From Aliisedimentitalea scapharcae (GTDB lineage: Bacteria; Pseudomonadota; Alphaproteobacteria; Rhodobacterales; Rhodobacteraceae), in the NCBI RefSeq assembly GCF_045277565.1, contig NZ_CP123584.1, forward strand, positions 1,612,001 through 1,676,000: a DNA stretch of 64,000 bases, written 5' to 3'. Position 1 is the first letter of the stretch; every line of letters begins with the position of its first letter. The notes below the pieces were generated by a model, which searched no databases, had not been told where the DNA came from, and worked only from the letters and a program-made list of their open reading frames with translations. The position numbers and the translations under genes are program-made. This document shows positions 17,080 to 25,151 of this stretch, one piece after another.

Positions 17080-17438
17080 CTGTGCCGGATCGAGACGGCG
17101 AACCGCGTGTCGGACAGCCGCGCGTGCAATCTGCGGCGCAACCCAGCAAGGCGCTGTTTCTGGAACATCGTTCGTATCGGCGGCGCCGGTTGATGGATGT
17201 GGCCAAGCTGTTGCCGATCCTGGGGTCGGTCCTGTTTCTGGTACCACTGTTCTGGCTGCTAGGCGGGGCGTCGGCCGACCCGGTTCCGACATCGCGGGCG
17301 GTTATCTATATCTTTGTGGTCTGGGCCTTGCTCATCTGTGTGAACGCTTTGTTTGGCGTCGCGGTGCGCCGCTGGGCCGAAAGCTGGGTGACGACGCCAC
17401 AATCGCCTAAGAATACGGCGGACGAGGAGCACGGGTGA
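17076..17438 (+). CDS. Small two-TM membrane protein of the symporter-kinase operon
   Basis: The 120-residue protein has a polar, arginine-rich cytosolic N terminus (HRSYRRRRLMD, residues 31-41), two hydrophobic helices (LLPILGSVLFLVPLFWLLGG and AVIYIFVVWALLICVNALFG), and a charged C-terminal tail. Both ends overlap neighbours by four bases, so stoichiometric production with the kinase is likely. Its position resembles the small subunits that accompany sodium/solute symporters, but no sequence motif proves that. Confidence 0.7.
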   Translation: MTVPDRDGEPRVGQPRVQSAAQPSKALFLEHRSYRRRRLMDVAKLLPILGSVLFLVPLFWLLGGASADPVPTSRAVIYIFVVWALLICVNALFGVAVRRWAESWVTTPQSPKNTADEEHG

Positions 17439-20107
17439 TGGCGTCGCTCAATCTGCTTGTCGGGGTGTGCCTGGGGTATGTGGTCCTTTTGTTCCTCGTG
17501 GCGTTTGCTGCCGACCGTTATGCCGTGCGCGGCGCGGCGGCGCGCTGGTTGCGCTCGCCGCTGATTTATACGCTGTCGCTGTCGATCTACTGTACGGCTT
17601 GGACCTTTTATGGGGCCGTCGGGTATGCGGCGCGGTCTGGGCTGGAATTTGTCACCATCTATCTTGGGCCCACTTTGGTCATGGCGGCCTGGTGGTGGGG
17701 GCTGCGCAAGCTGATCCGGGTGGGACGCAGTCAGCGGGTCACGTCGATTGCCGACCTGATTTCATCGCGCTATGGGAAATCCAACCTGCTGGCGATTGGT
17801 GTCACCATTCTGGCCGTAGTTGGGGTGACGCCCTATATCGCGCTGCAATTGCAGTCGATCACCCTGTCCTTTGAAATTTTTGCCGAGGCCGACCCCGGAA
17901 CAAGCTATATGCCGGGGTCCTCGGTGTTCTGGGTTGCGGCGGGGCTGGCCGTGTTTGCCATCCTGTTCGGGACCCGCAATCTGGACGCAAATGAACGCCA
18001 CCACGGCGTTGTCACGGCCGTCGCTCTCGAAGCGGTGGTGAAGCTGGTGGCGCTGCTGGCTGTGGGGATTTTTGTGGTTTGGGGGCTGGCCGGTGGGGTT
18101 ACGGAAACTTTGGCGGCGATCGACGCCTCCAAGATTGGTCGCTGGGAGGTTGATGGCACCCGGTGGGTCGGCATCACCTTTTTGTCGGCTGCCGCCTTTT
18201 TGTGCCTGCCGCGTATGTTCCAGGTCATGGTGGTCGAGAACGTCGATGAACGCCATCTGCGCATCGCGTCATGGGCCTTTCCGTTGTACTTGCTGCTGAT
18301 CAGCCTGTTCGTTCTGCCCATTGCCGCAATTGGTCTGGATATTATGCCAGCCTCGGCCAACCCGGACTTGTTCGTTCTGACCATCCCGCTCAGCCAGGGG
18401 CAGGAAAAGCTGGCGATGCTGTCGTTTCTCGGCGGTTTCAGTTCTGCGACTTCGATGGTGATCGTCGCAGCCATGGCGCTGTCGACCATGGTGTCGAACC
18501 ATATCGTGATGCCGATCTGGCTGCGCTCGCGCGGGACAGCGGTGTCTGTGTCAGGTGATGTCCGCAATGTGGTCCTGATGGCGCGGCGAATTTCGATCGC
18601 TGGTGTGATGGCGTTGGGGTATGTCTATTACACTCTGTCGGGTGGCGGCGCGGCATTGGCCGCCATCGGGTTGATTTCCTTTGCCGGTATTGCCCAGATT
18701 CTGCCCGCGTTGGTGGGGGGGCTGTTTTGGCGAGGAGCCACCCGCATAGGGGCGCTGGCGGGGTTGAGCACCGGGTTTGGTCTTTGGTTGTTCACCATGT
18801 TGTTGCCCAACCTTGGTGGGGCATTGATGCCGGAAACAATCTTGCGCGACGGGTTGTTCGGACTCAGCGGACTGCGCCCCCAGGCGCTGTTCTGGATCGA
18901 GGGGCTGGACCCGACCATTCATGCGGTGATCTGGAGCATGGGGCTGAACACCGCCACGTTCTGTATTGGGTCGTTGCTCAGCTTTCCCAGCCCATTGGAA
19001 CGCCTGCAGGGGGCGCAATTCGTGAATGTGTTTGAACACTCCACAGGTCCGCGTGGCTGGACAGGATCGGTTGCTCAATCCGAAGATCTGATGATCATGT
19101 CCCAGCGTATTCTGGGCGCGGACGAGGCCCAGGCCTTTTTTGCCAAGGAGGCCCAACGTCAAGGCGGGCCGGGCCATCTGCCAGAGCCCACGCCCGGGTT
19201 TCTGGAAAATCTGGAGCGCGAACTCAGCGGCTCGGTCGGTGCGGCCGCGGCGCATGCGATGATTGGTCAGATTGTTGGCGGATCGTCCGTGTCGGTCGAA
19301 GATCTGTTGGCCGTGGCGGATGAAACCCAGCAGATGCTGGAATATTCCAACCAGCTGGAACAGAAATCGGCCGAATTGTCCCGTACGGCCGGACAACTGC
19401 GCGAAGCCAATGAAAAGCTGACCCAGATTTCGTTGCAAAAGGATGCGTTTCTCAGTCAGGTCAGCCACGAATTGCGCACACCGATGACGTCGATCCGGGC
19501 GTTTTCTGAAATTTTGCGCGACGCAGACGGGTTGGAGATAGATGACCAGATCCGATATTCCACCATCATCCACAGCGAGGCCGTGCGGTTGACCCGGCTG
19601 CTGGATGACTTGTTGGATCTCAGTGTGTTGGAAAGCGGTCAGGTCAGCCTGAACATACGACAGGGCGAACTGGGCGATGTGCTGGATCATTCGGTGTCTG
19701 CGGCCCTGGCCGGGTCGGATAGACCGTTGACGGTGAGGCGCGACCCCATCGGCGAATCCGTGACGTTGAGCTCGGATCTGGACCGGCTGGCCCAGGTGTT
19801 TATCAACGTCATTGCCAATGCTCAGAAATATTGTGATGCGCAGGCACCTGAACTCAGGATCGAAGTGCGTCGGGTCGGGGCCATGGTTTACGTGGATTTT
19901 GTCGACAACGGCAGTGGCATTCCGGCCGATGCGCAAAAGATGGTGTTTGAAAAATTCGCCCGTGTTAGTTCGGAAAAGGCTGGTGGTGCAGGGTTGGGGT
20001 TGGCGATTTGCCGCGAGATCATGCAGCGTCTGAACGGAGATGTGCAATATCTGAACGGGCAGGGCGGCGGCGCATTTCGCGTCAGCTTGCCGCTCGGGAC
20101 GCCCTAG
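17435..20107 (+). CDS. Sodium/solute-symporter-domain sensor histidine kinase (CbrA-like)
   Basis: The 890-residue protein joins an SSS-family transporter domain of about 13 helices (residues 1-500) to a kinase module. The kinase has a coiled coil (about 620-670), an H box SHELRTPMTSIRAFSEIL with the phosphorylated histidine near 677, an N box NVIANAQKYCD, and G boxes DNGSGIP and GAGLGLAICREIM. CbrA-type kinases use the transporter domain to sense or carry a small nutrient, such as histidine or acetate. The encoded receiver and two-TM protein just upstream are the evident partners. Ligand unknown. Confidence 0.93.
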   Translation: MMASLNLLVGVCLGYVVLLFLVAFAADRYAVRGAAARWLRSPLIYTLSLSIYCTAWTFYGAVGYAARSGLEFVTIYLGPTLVMAAWWWGLRKLIRVGRSQRVTSIADLISSRYGKSNLLAIGVTILAVVGVTPYIALQLQSITLSFEIFAEADPGTSYMPGSSVFWVAAGLAVFAILFGTRNLDANERHHGVVTAVALEAVVKLVALLAVGIFVVWGLAGGVTETLAAIDASKIGRWEVDGTRWVGITFLSAAAFLCLPRMFQVMVVENVDERHLRIASWAFPLYLLLISLFVLPIAAIGLDIMPASANPDLFVLTIPLSQGQEKLAMLSFLGGFSSATSMVIVAAMALSTMVSNHIVMPIWLRSRGTAVSVSGDVRNVVLMARRISIAGVMALGYVYYTLSGGGAALAAIGLISFAGIAQILPALVGGLFWRGATRIGALAGLSTGFGLWLFTMLLPNLGGALMPETILRDGLFGLSGLRPQALFWIEGLDPTIHAVIWSMGLNTATFCIGSLLSFPSPLERLQGAQFVNVFEHSTGPRGWTGSVAQSEDLMIMSQRILGADEAQAFFAKEAQRQGGPGHLPEPTPGFLENLERELSGSVGAAAAHAMIGQIVGGSSVSVEDLLAVADETQQMLEYSNQLEQKSAELSRTAGQLREANEKLTQISLQKDAFLSQVSHELRTPMTSIRAFSEILRDADGLEIDDQIRYSTIIHSEAVRLTRLLDDLLDLSVLESGQVSLNIRQGELGDVLDHSVSAALAGSDRPLTVRRDPIGESVTLSSDLDRLAQVFINVIANAQKYCDAQAPELRIEVRRVGAMVYVDFVDNGSGIPADAQKMVFEKFARVSSEKAGGAGLGLAICREIMQRLNGDVQYLNGQGGGAFRVSLPLGTP

Positions 20108-20226
20108 GATCACCACGTTTTCTATTCCGGTGATGGGCCTGAAAATCCTCTGAATTTAAAGACATTCGTAACCAACCGCGGGTTAGATCTGATCCAGGAG
20201 GGCTGGATGGTAGGCTGGACCAGAAT

Positions 20227-21432
20227 ATGACCGACACCGCGGACAATGATACAGGTCACGACGCAACCGAAACGGTTTTGCGCAGGAAACTGTCTGCGGG
20301 CAGGCCCGCGGAAGAACCTTCGGGGGACTCGCGGGCGATTTTGCGGGCTGTGCGGCGGGCCTTGGCCCGCGCAGCCGAAGACTTGTACGACCTGCCCCTG
20401 GCGGTGATCGGTGCCAAACAGGCGCTGTGCGCCCCGGATGGGCTGAGCGGCTGTCTGGTCGATGGTCAGCTGTTGCTCCTCCTGGATGGTCCGGATGGGT
20501 GTCCAGGGGCGATTGCGATGGATGGTGCGGCTGTAACAGCGGCCATTCAGCAACAAACCATGGGGCAGGTGTCTGGCCCGTCATCCGTCGCACGAAATTA
20601 TACCGGGACGGATGCGGCCATGATTGCGCCCCTGATCGACGGCATGTTGACCCGGGCTGAACGCAATCTGGGCGAATCGCCCGATCTGCATCAGATCCGG
20701 GGGTTTCGGTTCGGGGCGCGGGTTGACGATGTGCGAAGCCTGTCCTTGATGCTCGAGGCAGAAAGATACCTTGTTTTTGAACTCACACTGGATCTGGCTG
20801 TTGGTCGCACACAGGGGCACATGTGTTTGATCCTGCCTGACATGCCGGATCTTCCAGAGGAAGAAACCGCTTCTGATGCCCAACAGGACGTGGCCGATCT
20901 GAGCGGCAGCGCTGGTGTGGTCCGGGCTGAATTGTCGGCGGTTCTGACCCGTATGCAATTGTCGCTCGAAGACCTGATGGCGTTGAAACCCGGGAAGGTT
21001 CTGCCGCTGGCGGCCGCGACGTTGAATGGTACTGAAATCACTGGAATTGACGGGAGCACGGTGGCGTTTGGACGGCTTGGGCAGGCGGCGGGCGCTCGGG
21101 CTGTGCGCCTGCATGCCACCGGGCGACGCCGCATTGTTCGGGATGCAGATCCAGGCGAGTTTGCCGCCCATATCGGCCCCGTTGACCTTCCAGGGCATTC
21201 CGGCACCTCTGCGGATGGGTCGGAGGCACCGCAACAGCACTCTGCAAACAAGGTGGTGACGATCGAAACCGCACAGGAGGCGAGCGTTCATTCCGAAGTC
21301 GAAGGTACAATCGGAGACACCCTGAACGCGCCCATGGACACCGCAGAGGATTTTTCGGTCCTGACACCGGAACAGGTGGCCGCGGAAATTTCAGAACTGG
21401 CGGGTTTGGAGGGGGTGAGCCCAAACGGATAG
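20227..21432 (+). CDS. Orphan FliM/FliN-family (SpoA domain) protein
   Basis: The 401-residue protein has an N-terminal FliM-like region (SRAILRAVRRALARAAEDLYDLPLAV; LIDGMLTRAERNL; GARVDDVRSLSLMLEAERYLVFELTLDLAVG) and a C-terminal SpoA domain (VRAELSAVLTRMQLSLEDLMALKPGKVLPL through GRLGQAAGARAVRL, about residues 240-300). A low-complexity acidic tail of about 100 residues follows. FliM and FliN build the flagellar C-ring switch. No other flagellar gene is nearby. The upstream kinase ends 120 bases before. It may be the switch protein of the Rhodobacterales flagellar system encoded away from the main cluster, or a paralogue. Confidence 0.75.
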   Translation: MTDTADNDTGHDATETVLRRKLSAGRPAEEPSGDSRAILRAVRRALARAAEDLYDLPLAVIGAKQALCAPDGLSGCLVDGQLLLLLDGPDGCPGAIAMDGAAVTAAIQQQTMGQVSGPSSVARNYTGTDAAMIAPLIDGMLTRAERNLGESPDLHQIRGFRFGARVDDVRSLSLMLEAERYLVFELTLDLAVGRTQGHMCLILPDMPDLPEEETASDAQQDVADLSGSAGVVRAELSAVLTRMQLSLEDLMALKPGKVLPLAAATLNGTEITGIDGSTVAFGRLGQAAGARAVRLHATGRRRIVRDADPGEFAAHIGPVDLPGHSGTSADGSEAPQQHSANKVVTIETAQEASVHSEVEGTIGDTLNAPMDTAEDFSVLTPEQVAAEISELAGLEGVSPNG

Positions 21433-21674
21433 TGCCGTGCCACCGCGGCGCAACGCCCAGGATCTCAGAATACGCAAGAATTGCCCCACCCCCCTAAAAA
21501 GTCCAAAGAACAATAGGAGGACCATGCCGATCTGTTGATCAAAGTGGATAGCCACCTGGACCAATGGCTGCTGCGAGCCTAGCCCAAGGGCGGCAGTTCA
21601 TCACCGGCACATCGTCCGGTTCCACGCTGGATCCGCGACGGCGGCAGGACGGGCCGGTGACGGGGGTGTTGCGG

Positions 21675-22109
21675 TTATCGGCGTTTGGACTGCGCGATAT
21701 GTTCCAACGCGGGGCGCAACCCATCGAGTTGGAAGCCAGCGCCATGCGTTTTTTCCAGAACGGTGTCCGCGCCCAATTCGGCTGCATGGCCCAGTGCCCA
21801 GATCACCGAACACCGGGTTCCCGACGCGCAATAGGCCAAAACCTGTCCTTCGCAGGATTGGATCAGGTCCAGTTGCTTGGCGACATTTTCCGGCGTCATT
21901 GTCTGATGAGTAAGCGGCAGGTCCAGAAACTCCAACCCTGCCGCCTCGGCCGCGGCGCGAATGGCGTTGGCCTGATGCGAGGGCGGCACTTCTGCATCGG
22001 GCCGGTTGCAGATGATCCGGGTAAACCCGGCGTCAACGATGGCGGGTATGTCCTCGGCCGAGATCTGAGGAGATACAAAATAGCGGGGTGTGATCGAGCG
22101 TGCGTCCAT
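21675..22109 (-). CDS. TIGR01244/DUF442 phosphatase-like sulfur protein
   Basis: The 144-residue protein has the dual-specificity-phosphatase-like fold of the DUF442 family: VSPQISAEDIPAIVDAGFTRIICNRPDAE, FLDLPLTHQTMTPENV and the P-loop C-X5-R as YCASGTRCSVIW (near residue 93). In the Blh proteins of the BigR regulons this domain is fused to or encoded beside a persulfide-dioxygenase-like beta-lactamase fold and acts in sulfide detoxification, possibly as a sulfur transferase. Here it is the last gene of a four-gene operon with the MBL protein at its head. Confidence 0.88.
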   Translation of the reverse strand: MDARSITPRYFVSPQISAEDIPAIVDAGFTRIICNRPDAEVPPSHQANAIRAAAEAAGLEFLDLPLTHQTMTPENVAKQLDLIQSCEGQVLAYCASGTRCSVIWALGHAAELGADTVLEKTHGAGFQLDGLRPALEHIAQSKRR

Positions 22110-22118
22110 GATCGTTTA

Positions 22119-22550
22119 TTAGGCTTTTGCTGCCATATGGTCCAGTGCCGTTGCAACCCGGGGGGCTGCCAGCATTCCGGCCAGCATTGCCACCATGAAC
22201 AGCGCGCCCTGCCAACCGCCATAGGAAAGCGATGCGATCGCTGGCCCAGGGCACAGCCCGGCCAATCCCCACCCCATGCCAAACATCACCGACCCAGTGA
22301 TCAACCGGTGGTCCAATTCGGGACGGGGCAGGTCGGGGAATTCACCTCCAACCAGCGGCGCGCGCCCAGGGACCAGCCGCCAGGCGATGAACATCGGAAT
22401 GATTGCCCCCCCCATGACAAAGGCCAACGTTGGGTCCCAGTCTCCAAAAACATCCAACCAACCCTGAACCTTGGTGGTGTCTGTCATGCCTGACACGAAC
22501 AACCCGGCACCGAACAGGCCACCGGCGAGAAACGATATCATTGCCCGCAT
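22119..22550 (-). CDS. YeeE/YedE-family half-transporter (DUF6691 type)
   Basis: A 143-residue membrane protein with four helices and the sulfur-transporter motif GWGLAGLCPGPAIASLSYGG containing a conserved cysteine (about 107). I start at ATG 22550, which overlaps the stop of the preceding half by ATGA; the longer frame runs through that gene. YeeE/YedE proteins move thiosulfate or related sulfane sulfur across the inner membrane using cysteines for relay. Here the two halves are separate polypeptides. Confidence 0.87.
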   Translation of the reverse strand: MRAMISFLAGGLFGAGLFVSGMTDTTKVQGWLDVFGDWDPTLAFVMGGAIIPMFIAWRLVPGRAPLVGGEFPDLPRPELDHRLITGSVMFGMGWGLAGLCPGPAIASLSYGGWQGALFMVAMLAGMLAAPRVATALDHMAAKA

Positions 22551-22978
22551 CAGATCAGCCCCCACACGTGGCGCAATAGCGCCAGGGTCAATCCACCGGT
22601 CAGAATATAGAATACCGTGGCTACAACCCCGCGCAGCGACAGCCGCGAAATCCCACAAACTCCGTGTCCCGACGTACAGCCATTGGCAATCCGTGTCCCG
22701 ATGCCCACCAGCAACCCGGCTGCAATGATCACGGTCACGTTTGAGGTTATATGGGTGTCAATCTCAACCGCATAGAGCGGCCAGAGAACCAAGGGGAGGA
22801 TCATGACACCAACCAGAAACGCCATTCGTTCCAACCACGAGTTACGTCCGGTTCCGTCTATCAGACCGCCCAAAATACCACTGGCCCCCATGATGCGACC
22901 GTTGCCCAACAAATAGACCGCGCCGCCACAGCCAATCAGCATTCCGCCGAGCAGCCCCCAAATCCAGTCCATTTCCAT
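22550..22978 (-). CDS. YeeE/YedE-family half-transporter
   Basis: The 142-residue protein has four helices, an N-terminal GNGRIMGASGILGGLIDGTG and the cysteine-bearing signature IANGCTSGHGVCGISRLSLR (about residues 98-117). It is the N-terminal counterpart of the following half-transporter, to which it is coupled by a four-base overlap. The pair corresponds to split YeeE proteins that import thiosulfate or handle sulfane sulfur. It follows the persulfide-dioxygenase-like gene by 39 bases. Confidence 0.9.
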   Translation of the reverse strand: MEMDWIWGLLGGMLIGCGGAVYLLGNGRIMGASGILGGLIDGTGRNSWLERMAFLVGVMILPLVLWPLYAVEIDTHITSNVTVIIAAGLLVGIGTRIANGCTSGHGVCGISRLSLRGVVATVFYILTGGLTLALLRHVWGLI

Positions 22979-23017
22979 ATATTTATCCCCCCGGATGTTC
23001 GCGCGTTATGTTTGAAT

Positions 23018-23881
23018 TCAGATCTTGTTTACCGGAAGCTTCAGGAACACATCCCCCTGCTCGTCCGGCTCGGGCATCTGGCCTGCCCGCATGTTCACTT
23101 GCAGGGATGGCAGAATCAGACGTGGCATTCCCAGCGTTGCGTCGCGGGCATCGCGCATGGCCACGAATTCGGCGATGGGACGGCCTTGGCCAATGTGAAT
23201 GTTCAGTGCCTTTTGCTCGCCCACTGTGGTTTCCCAGGCGAATTCATTGCGCCCGGGTGCCTTGTAGTCGTGACCGACAAAAATTCGGGTGTCGTCGGGA
23301 AGGCTCAGGATTTTCTGAATCGATTCATACAACATTTCCGACGATCCACCTGGGAAATCGCACCGTGCGGTGCCAAAATCAGGCATGAAGAGCGTATCAC
23401 CAACAAAGGCTGCGTCGCCGATCACATAGGTCAGGCAGGCGGGGGTGTGGCCGGGGGTGTGCAGCACTTCGGCCCGCATCTGTCCGATATGCAGGCTGTC
23501 GCCATCCACGAACAATGCATCGAACTGGCTGCCATCGCGTTGAAACCGGGTGCCTTCGTTGAACACCTTGCCGAATGTATCCTGGACAACGGTGATGTTC
23601 TTGCCGATCCCGATCTTGCCGCCGATCTCTTCCTGTATGTAGGGGGCGGCAGACAGATGGTCGGCGTGCACATGGCTCTCCAGGATCCACGCGACCTTGA
23701 ACCCCTGTTCCCGGACATAGGCGATGATCCGGTCGGCCGACTTGGTGTCAGTCCGCCCTGACGCCTGATCGAAATCCAGAACGGAATCAATGATCGCACA
23801 GGTGCTGCCGTTTGGTTCGCTCGCGACATAGGAAACGGTGTTGGTGGCGTCGTCAAAGAATGCGTGGACCTTGGGTGTCAT
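23018..23881 (-). CDS. blh: MBL-fold persulfide-dioxygenase-like protein (Blh type)
   Basis: The 287-residue protein has the metallo-beta-lactamase motif H-X-H-X-D-H in ESHVHADHLSAAPYIQ (about residues 65-80), HTPGHTPACLTYVIG and D of GDTLFMPDFGTARCDFPGG, and the late GHDYKAPGRNEF. ETHE1/Blh-type enzymes oxidise glutathione persulfide or similar to sulfite with an Fe(II) centre. Operon with split YeeE and a DUF442 protein supports sulfide detoxification or thiosulfate use. The ArsR-type repressor BigR, usually adjacent, is absent here, and an FnrL-type box lies 71 bases upstream of the start. Confidence 0.9.
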   Translation of the reverse strand: MTPKVHAFFDDATNTVSYVASEPNGSTCAIIDSVLDFDQASGRTDTKSADRIIAYVREQGFKVAWILESHVHADHLSAAPYIQEEIGGKIGIGKNITVVQDTFGKVFNEGTRFQRDGSQFDALFVDGDSLHIGQMRAEVLHTPGHTPACLTYVIGDAAFVGDTLFMPDFGTARCDFPGGSSEMLYESIQKILSLPDDTRIFVGHDYKAPGRNEFAWETTVGEQKALNIHIGQGRPIAEFVAMRDARDATLGMPRLILPSLQVNMRAGQMPEPDEQGDVFLKLPVNKI

Positions 23882-23951
23882 TGAGGGCTCCTTAACTATC
23901 CCAGAAATTTACATGCAAAAAACACAATATATCAAGCCTGGATTTAATCTG

Positions 23952-23965
23952 TTGACGCAAATCAA
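23952..23965. promoter_or_regulatory. FnrL/FNR-type box upstream of the sulfur operon
   Basis: TTGAC-GCAA-ATCAA, one change from the TTGAT-N4-ATCAA consensus and identical in form to many Rhodobacterales FnrL sites. It lies 71 bases upstream of the MBL gene (minus strand) and 179 upstream of the 71-residue gene (plus strand). Confidence 0.6.
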
Positions 23966-24021
23966 GGCAAGACTCGGAGGGATGCTTCAAAATCATGCAG
24001 GAAGCCTCTCCAACACCTACG

Positions 24022-24037
24022 TTAACAGGAAATTAAC
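24022..24037. promoter_or_regulatory. CtrA box upstream of the 71-residue gene
   Basis: TTAACAGGAAATTAAC, a perfect TTAA-N7-TTAA with TTAAC direct repeats, 107 bases before the ATG at 24144. This is the CtrA consensus in alphaproteobacteria. Confidence 0.65.
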
Positions 24038-24143
24038 AAAAATTGGTGAGGCATGGGTAAACGGTAGGTGATCATTTAACTTCTGTCACATGGACGCGTT
24101 AGCATGTGAACTTACCAAGGGCAATTCAGGGGAGGATTGAGAC

Positions 24144-24359
24144 ATGTCCAATCAGGAACTAATCAAAGTTGCTGAACATCTGGAACAACGGATCGACGGG
24201 GCGACCAGCGCAATGCGTTTGGCGTTGCAGCCGGAATTCACAAGAACATTGGACCGGATGCGTGATGCCGGGGTCAAGATCCCTTTGCGGTTGAAGCGGT
24301 TGGACGAAATCCTGTGTGAAGAAGCCGTCGAAGACAGTTTCGATAACATGCCCGTCTGA
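24144..24359 (+). CDS. Small hypothetical protein, possible CtrA target
   Basis: A 71-residue, largely helical soluble protein with no family I recognise. A strong AGGGGAGG lies at a suitable distance before the ATG. The sequence has regular heptad-like spacing of hydrophobic residues (LIKVAEHLEQRIDGATSAMRLAL) and ends in an acidic tail (EEAVEDSFDNMPV). It has its own promoter region of about 260 bases with a CtrA box, so it may be cell-cycle or motility linked. A second inverted repeat CACATG/CATGTG lies at 24088-24109. Confidence 0.7.
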   Translation: MSNQELIKVAEHLEQRIDGATSAMRLALQPEFTRTLDRMRDAGVKIPLRLKRLDEILCEEAVEDSFDNMPV

Positions 24360-24442
24360 TCTGTGGCCGAACTGATTTGTGGCCGGACTGCAGGGACAGG
24401 ATGGTTTTGTGGCAAGGGGTTTTTCTGGGGGCGGGACGGCTG

Positions 24443-24661
24443 TTACCCCAGAGAAATTCCCAGAATTACCATCATCAAACCTAGAACAGACAGCGCCAGC
24501 GCCCCAAGGTTATAGGGCAGAACGGCCTGAACAGCCGCCCGCAATTCGTCATCCGACAGATTTTGGCGGCGGGCAGACGCCACACGCAAGATGCACCAGA
24601 CCAACCCGGCCAGCCCGGTGACCGACAGGCCTGCGCCGGCCCAAACGAGAATATCGAACAT
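24443..24661 (-). CDS. Small two-TM membrane protein
   Basis: A 72-residue protein with two hydrophobic helices (ILVWAGAGLSVTGLAGLVWCIL, residues 4-25, and LGALALSVLGLMMVILGISLG, residues 52-72) joined by a charged loop (RVASARRQNLSDDELRAAVQAVLPYN). It looks like a conserved Rhodobacterales membrane protein of unknown function. Divergent from gapR. Confidence 0.65.
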   Translation of the reverse strand: MFDILVWAGAGLSVTGLAGLVWCILRVASARRQNLSDDELRAAVQAVLPYNLGALALSVLGLMMVILGISLG

Positions 24662-24821
24662 ATTGATCTCCTAACGGTGGCAGATACCCGCAGTGCGCCT
24701 AGCCGATTGGGTCACTGCGTGCAAGATGGCGCGCAGTCCCGCATTCCCTGCTTGCGGCGCGACGCGCGGCCTTGTATCCCGCAAAACCAGCCGAAATTCA
24801 TTTGTGACCCTGGAGACCTTC

Positions 24822-25088
24822 ATGGACGTGACCGAAGATACCAAAAGCGACAGCTATCGCGTGACCGCAGGCGAATTGCGCCAGTTTGTCGAGCGGATGG
24901 AACGGTTGGAGGTGGAAAAGAAGGACATTGCCGACCAGCAAAAAGAGGTTATGGCCGAAGCCAAGGGGCGCGGGTATGACACCAAGGTCCTGCGCAAGGT
25001 GATTGCACTGCGCAAGCGCGACAAGGACGACATTGCCGAAGAAGAGGCCGTTCTGGAAATGTACAAGGAAGCGCTGGGTATGGACTGA
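24822..25088 (+). CDS. gapR: DUF2312 protein, GapR-like nucleoid protein
   Basis: The 88-residue protein matches the DUF2312/GapR family: VTAGELRQFVERMERLEVEKKDIADQQKEVMAEAKGRGYDTKVLRKVIALRKRDKDDIAEEE. GapR of Caulobacter forms a dimer or tetramer clamp that encircles overtwisted DNA ahead of forks and transcription. The basic residues of the second helix (KVLRKVIALRKRDKDD) that contact DNA are present. I start at ATG 24822, preceded by GGAG, because the upstream extension is arginine/serine-rich and unlike the family. A strong terminator follows. Confidence 0.88.
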   Translation: MDVTEDTKSDSYRVTAGELRQFVERMERLEVEKKDIADQQKEVMAEAKGRGYDTKVLRKVIALRKRDKDDIAEEEAVLEMYKEALGMD

Positions 25089-25109
25089 CCCAGTTCACGA
25101 TTCCACGTC

Positions 25110-25140
25110 AAAGGGCACCCCGACGGTGCCCTTTTTTGTT
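25110..25140 (+). terminator. Rho-independent terminator after gapR
   Basis: Arms AAAGGGCACC and GGTGCCCTTT, loop CCGAC, six Ts. The A-run on the left also allows function for the convergent DddP-like gene. Confidence 0.92.
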
Positions 25141-25151
25141 TTTGGCGCGAT

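Noticed and set aside
24088..24109. CACATG/CATGTG palindrome before the 71-residue gene as quorum-sensing box
   Set aside because: Too short and lacking lux-box features; no LuxR/LuxI gene nearby.
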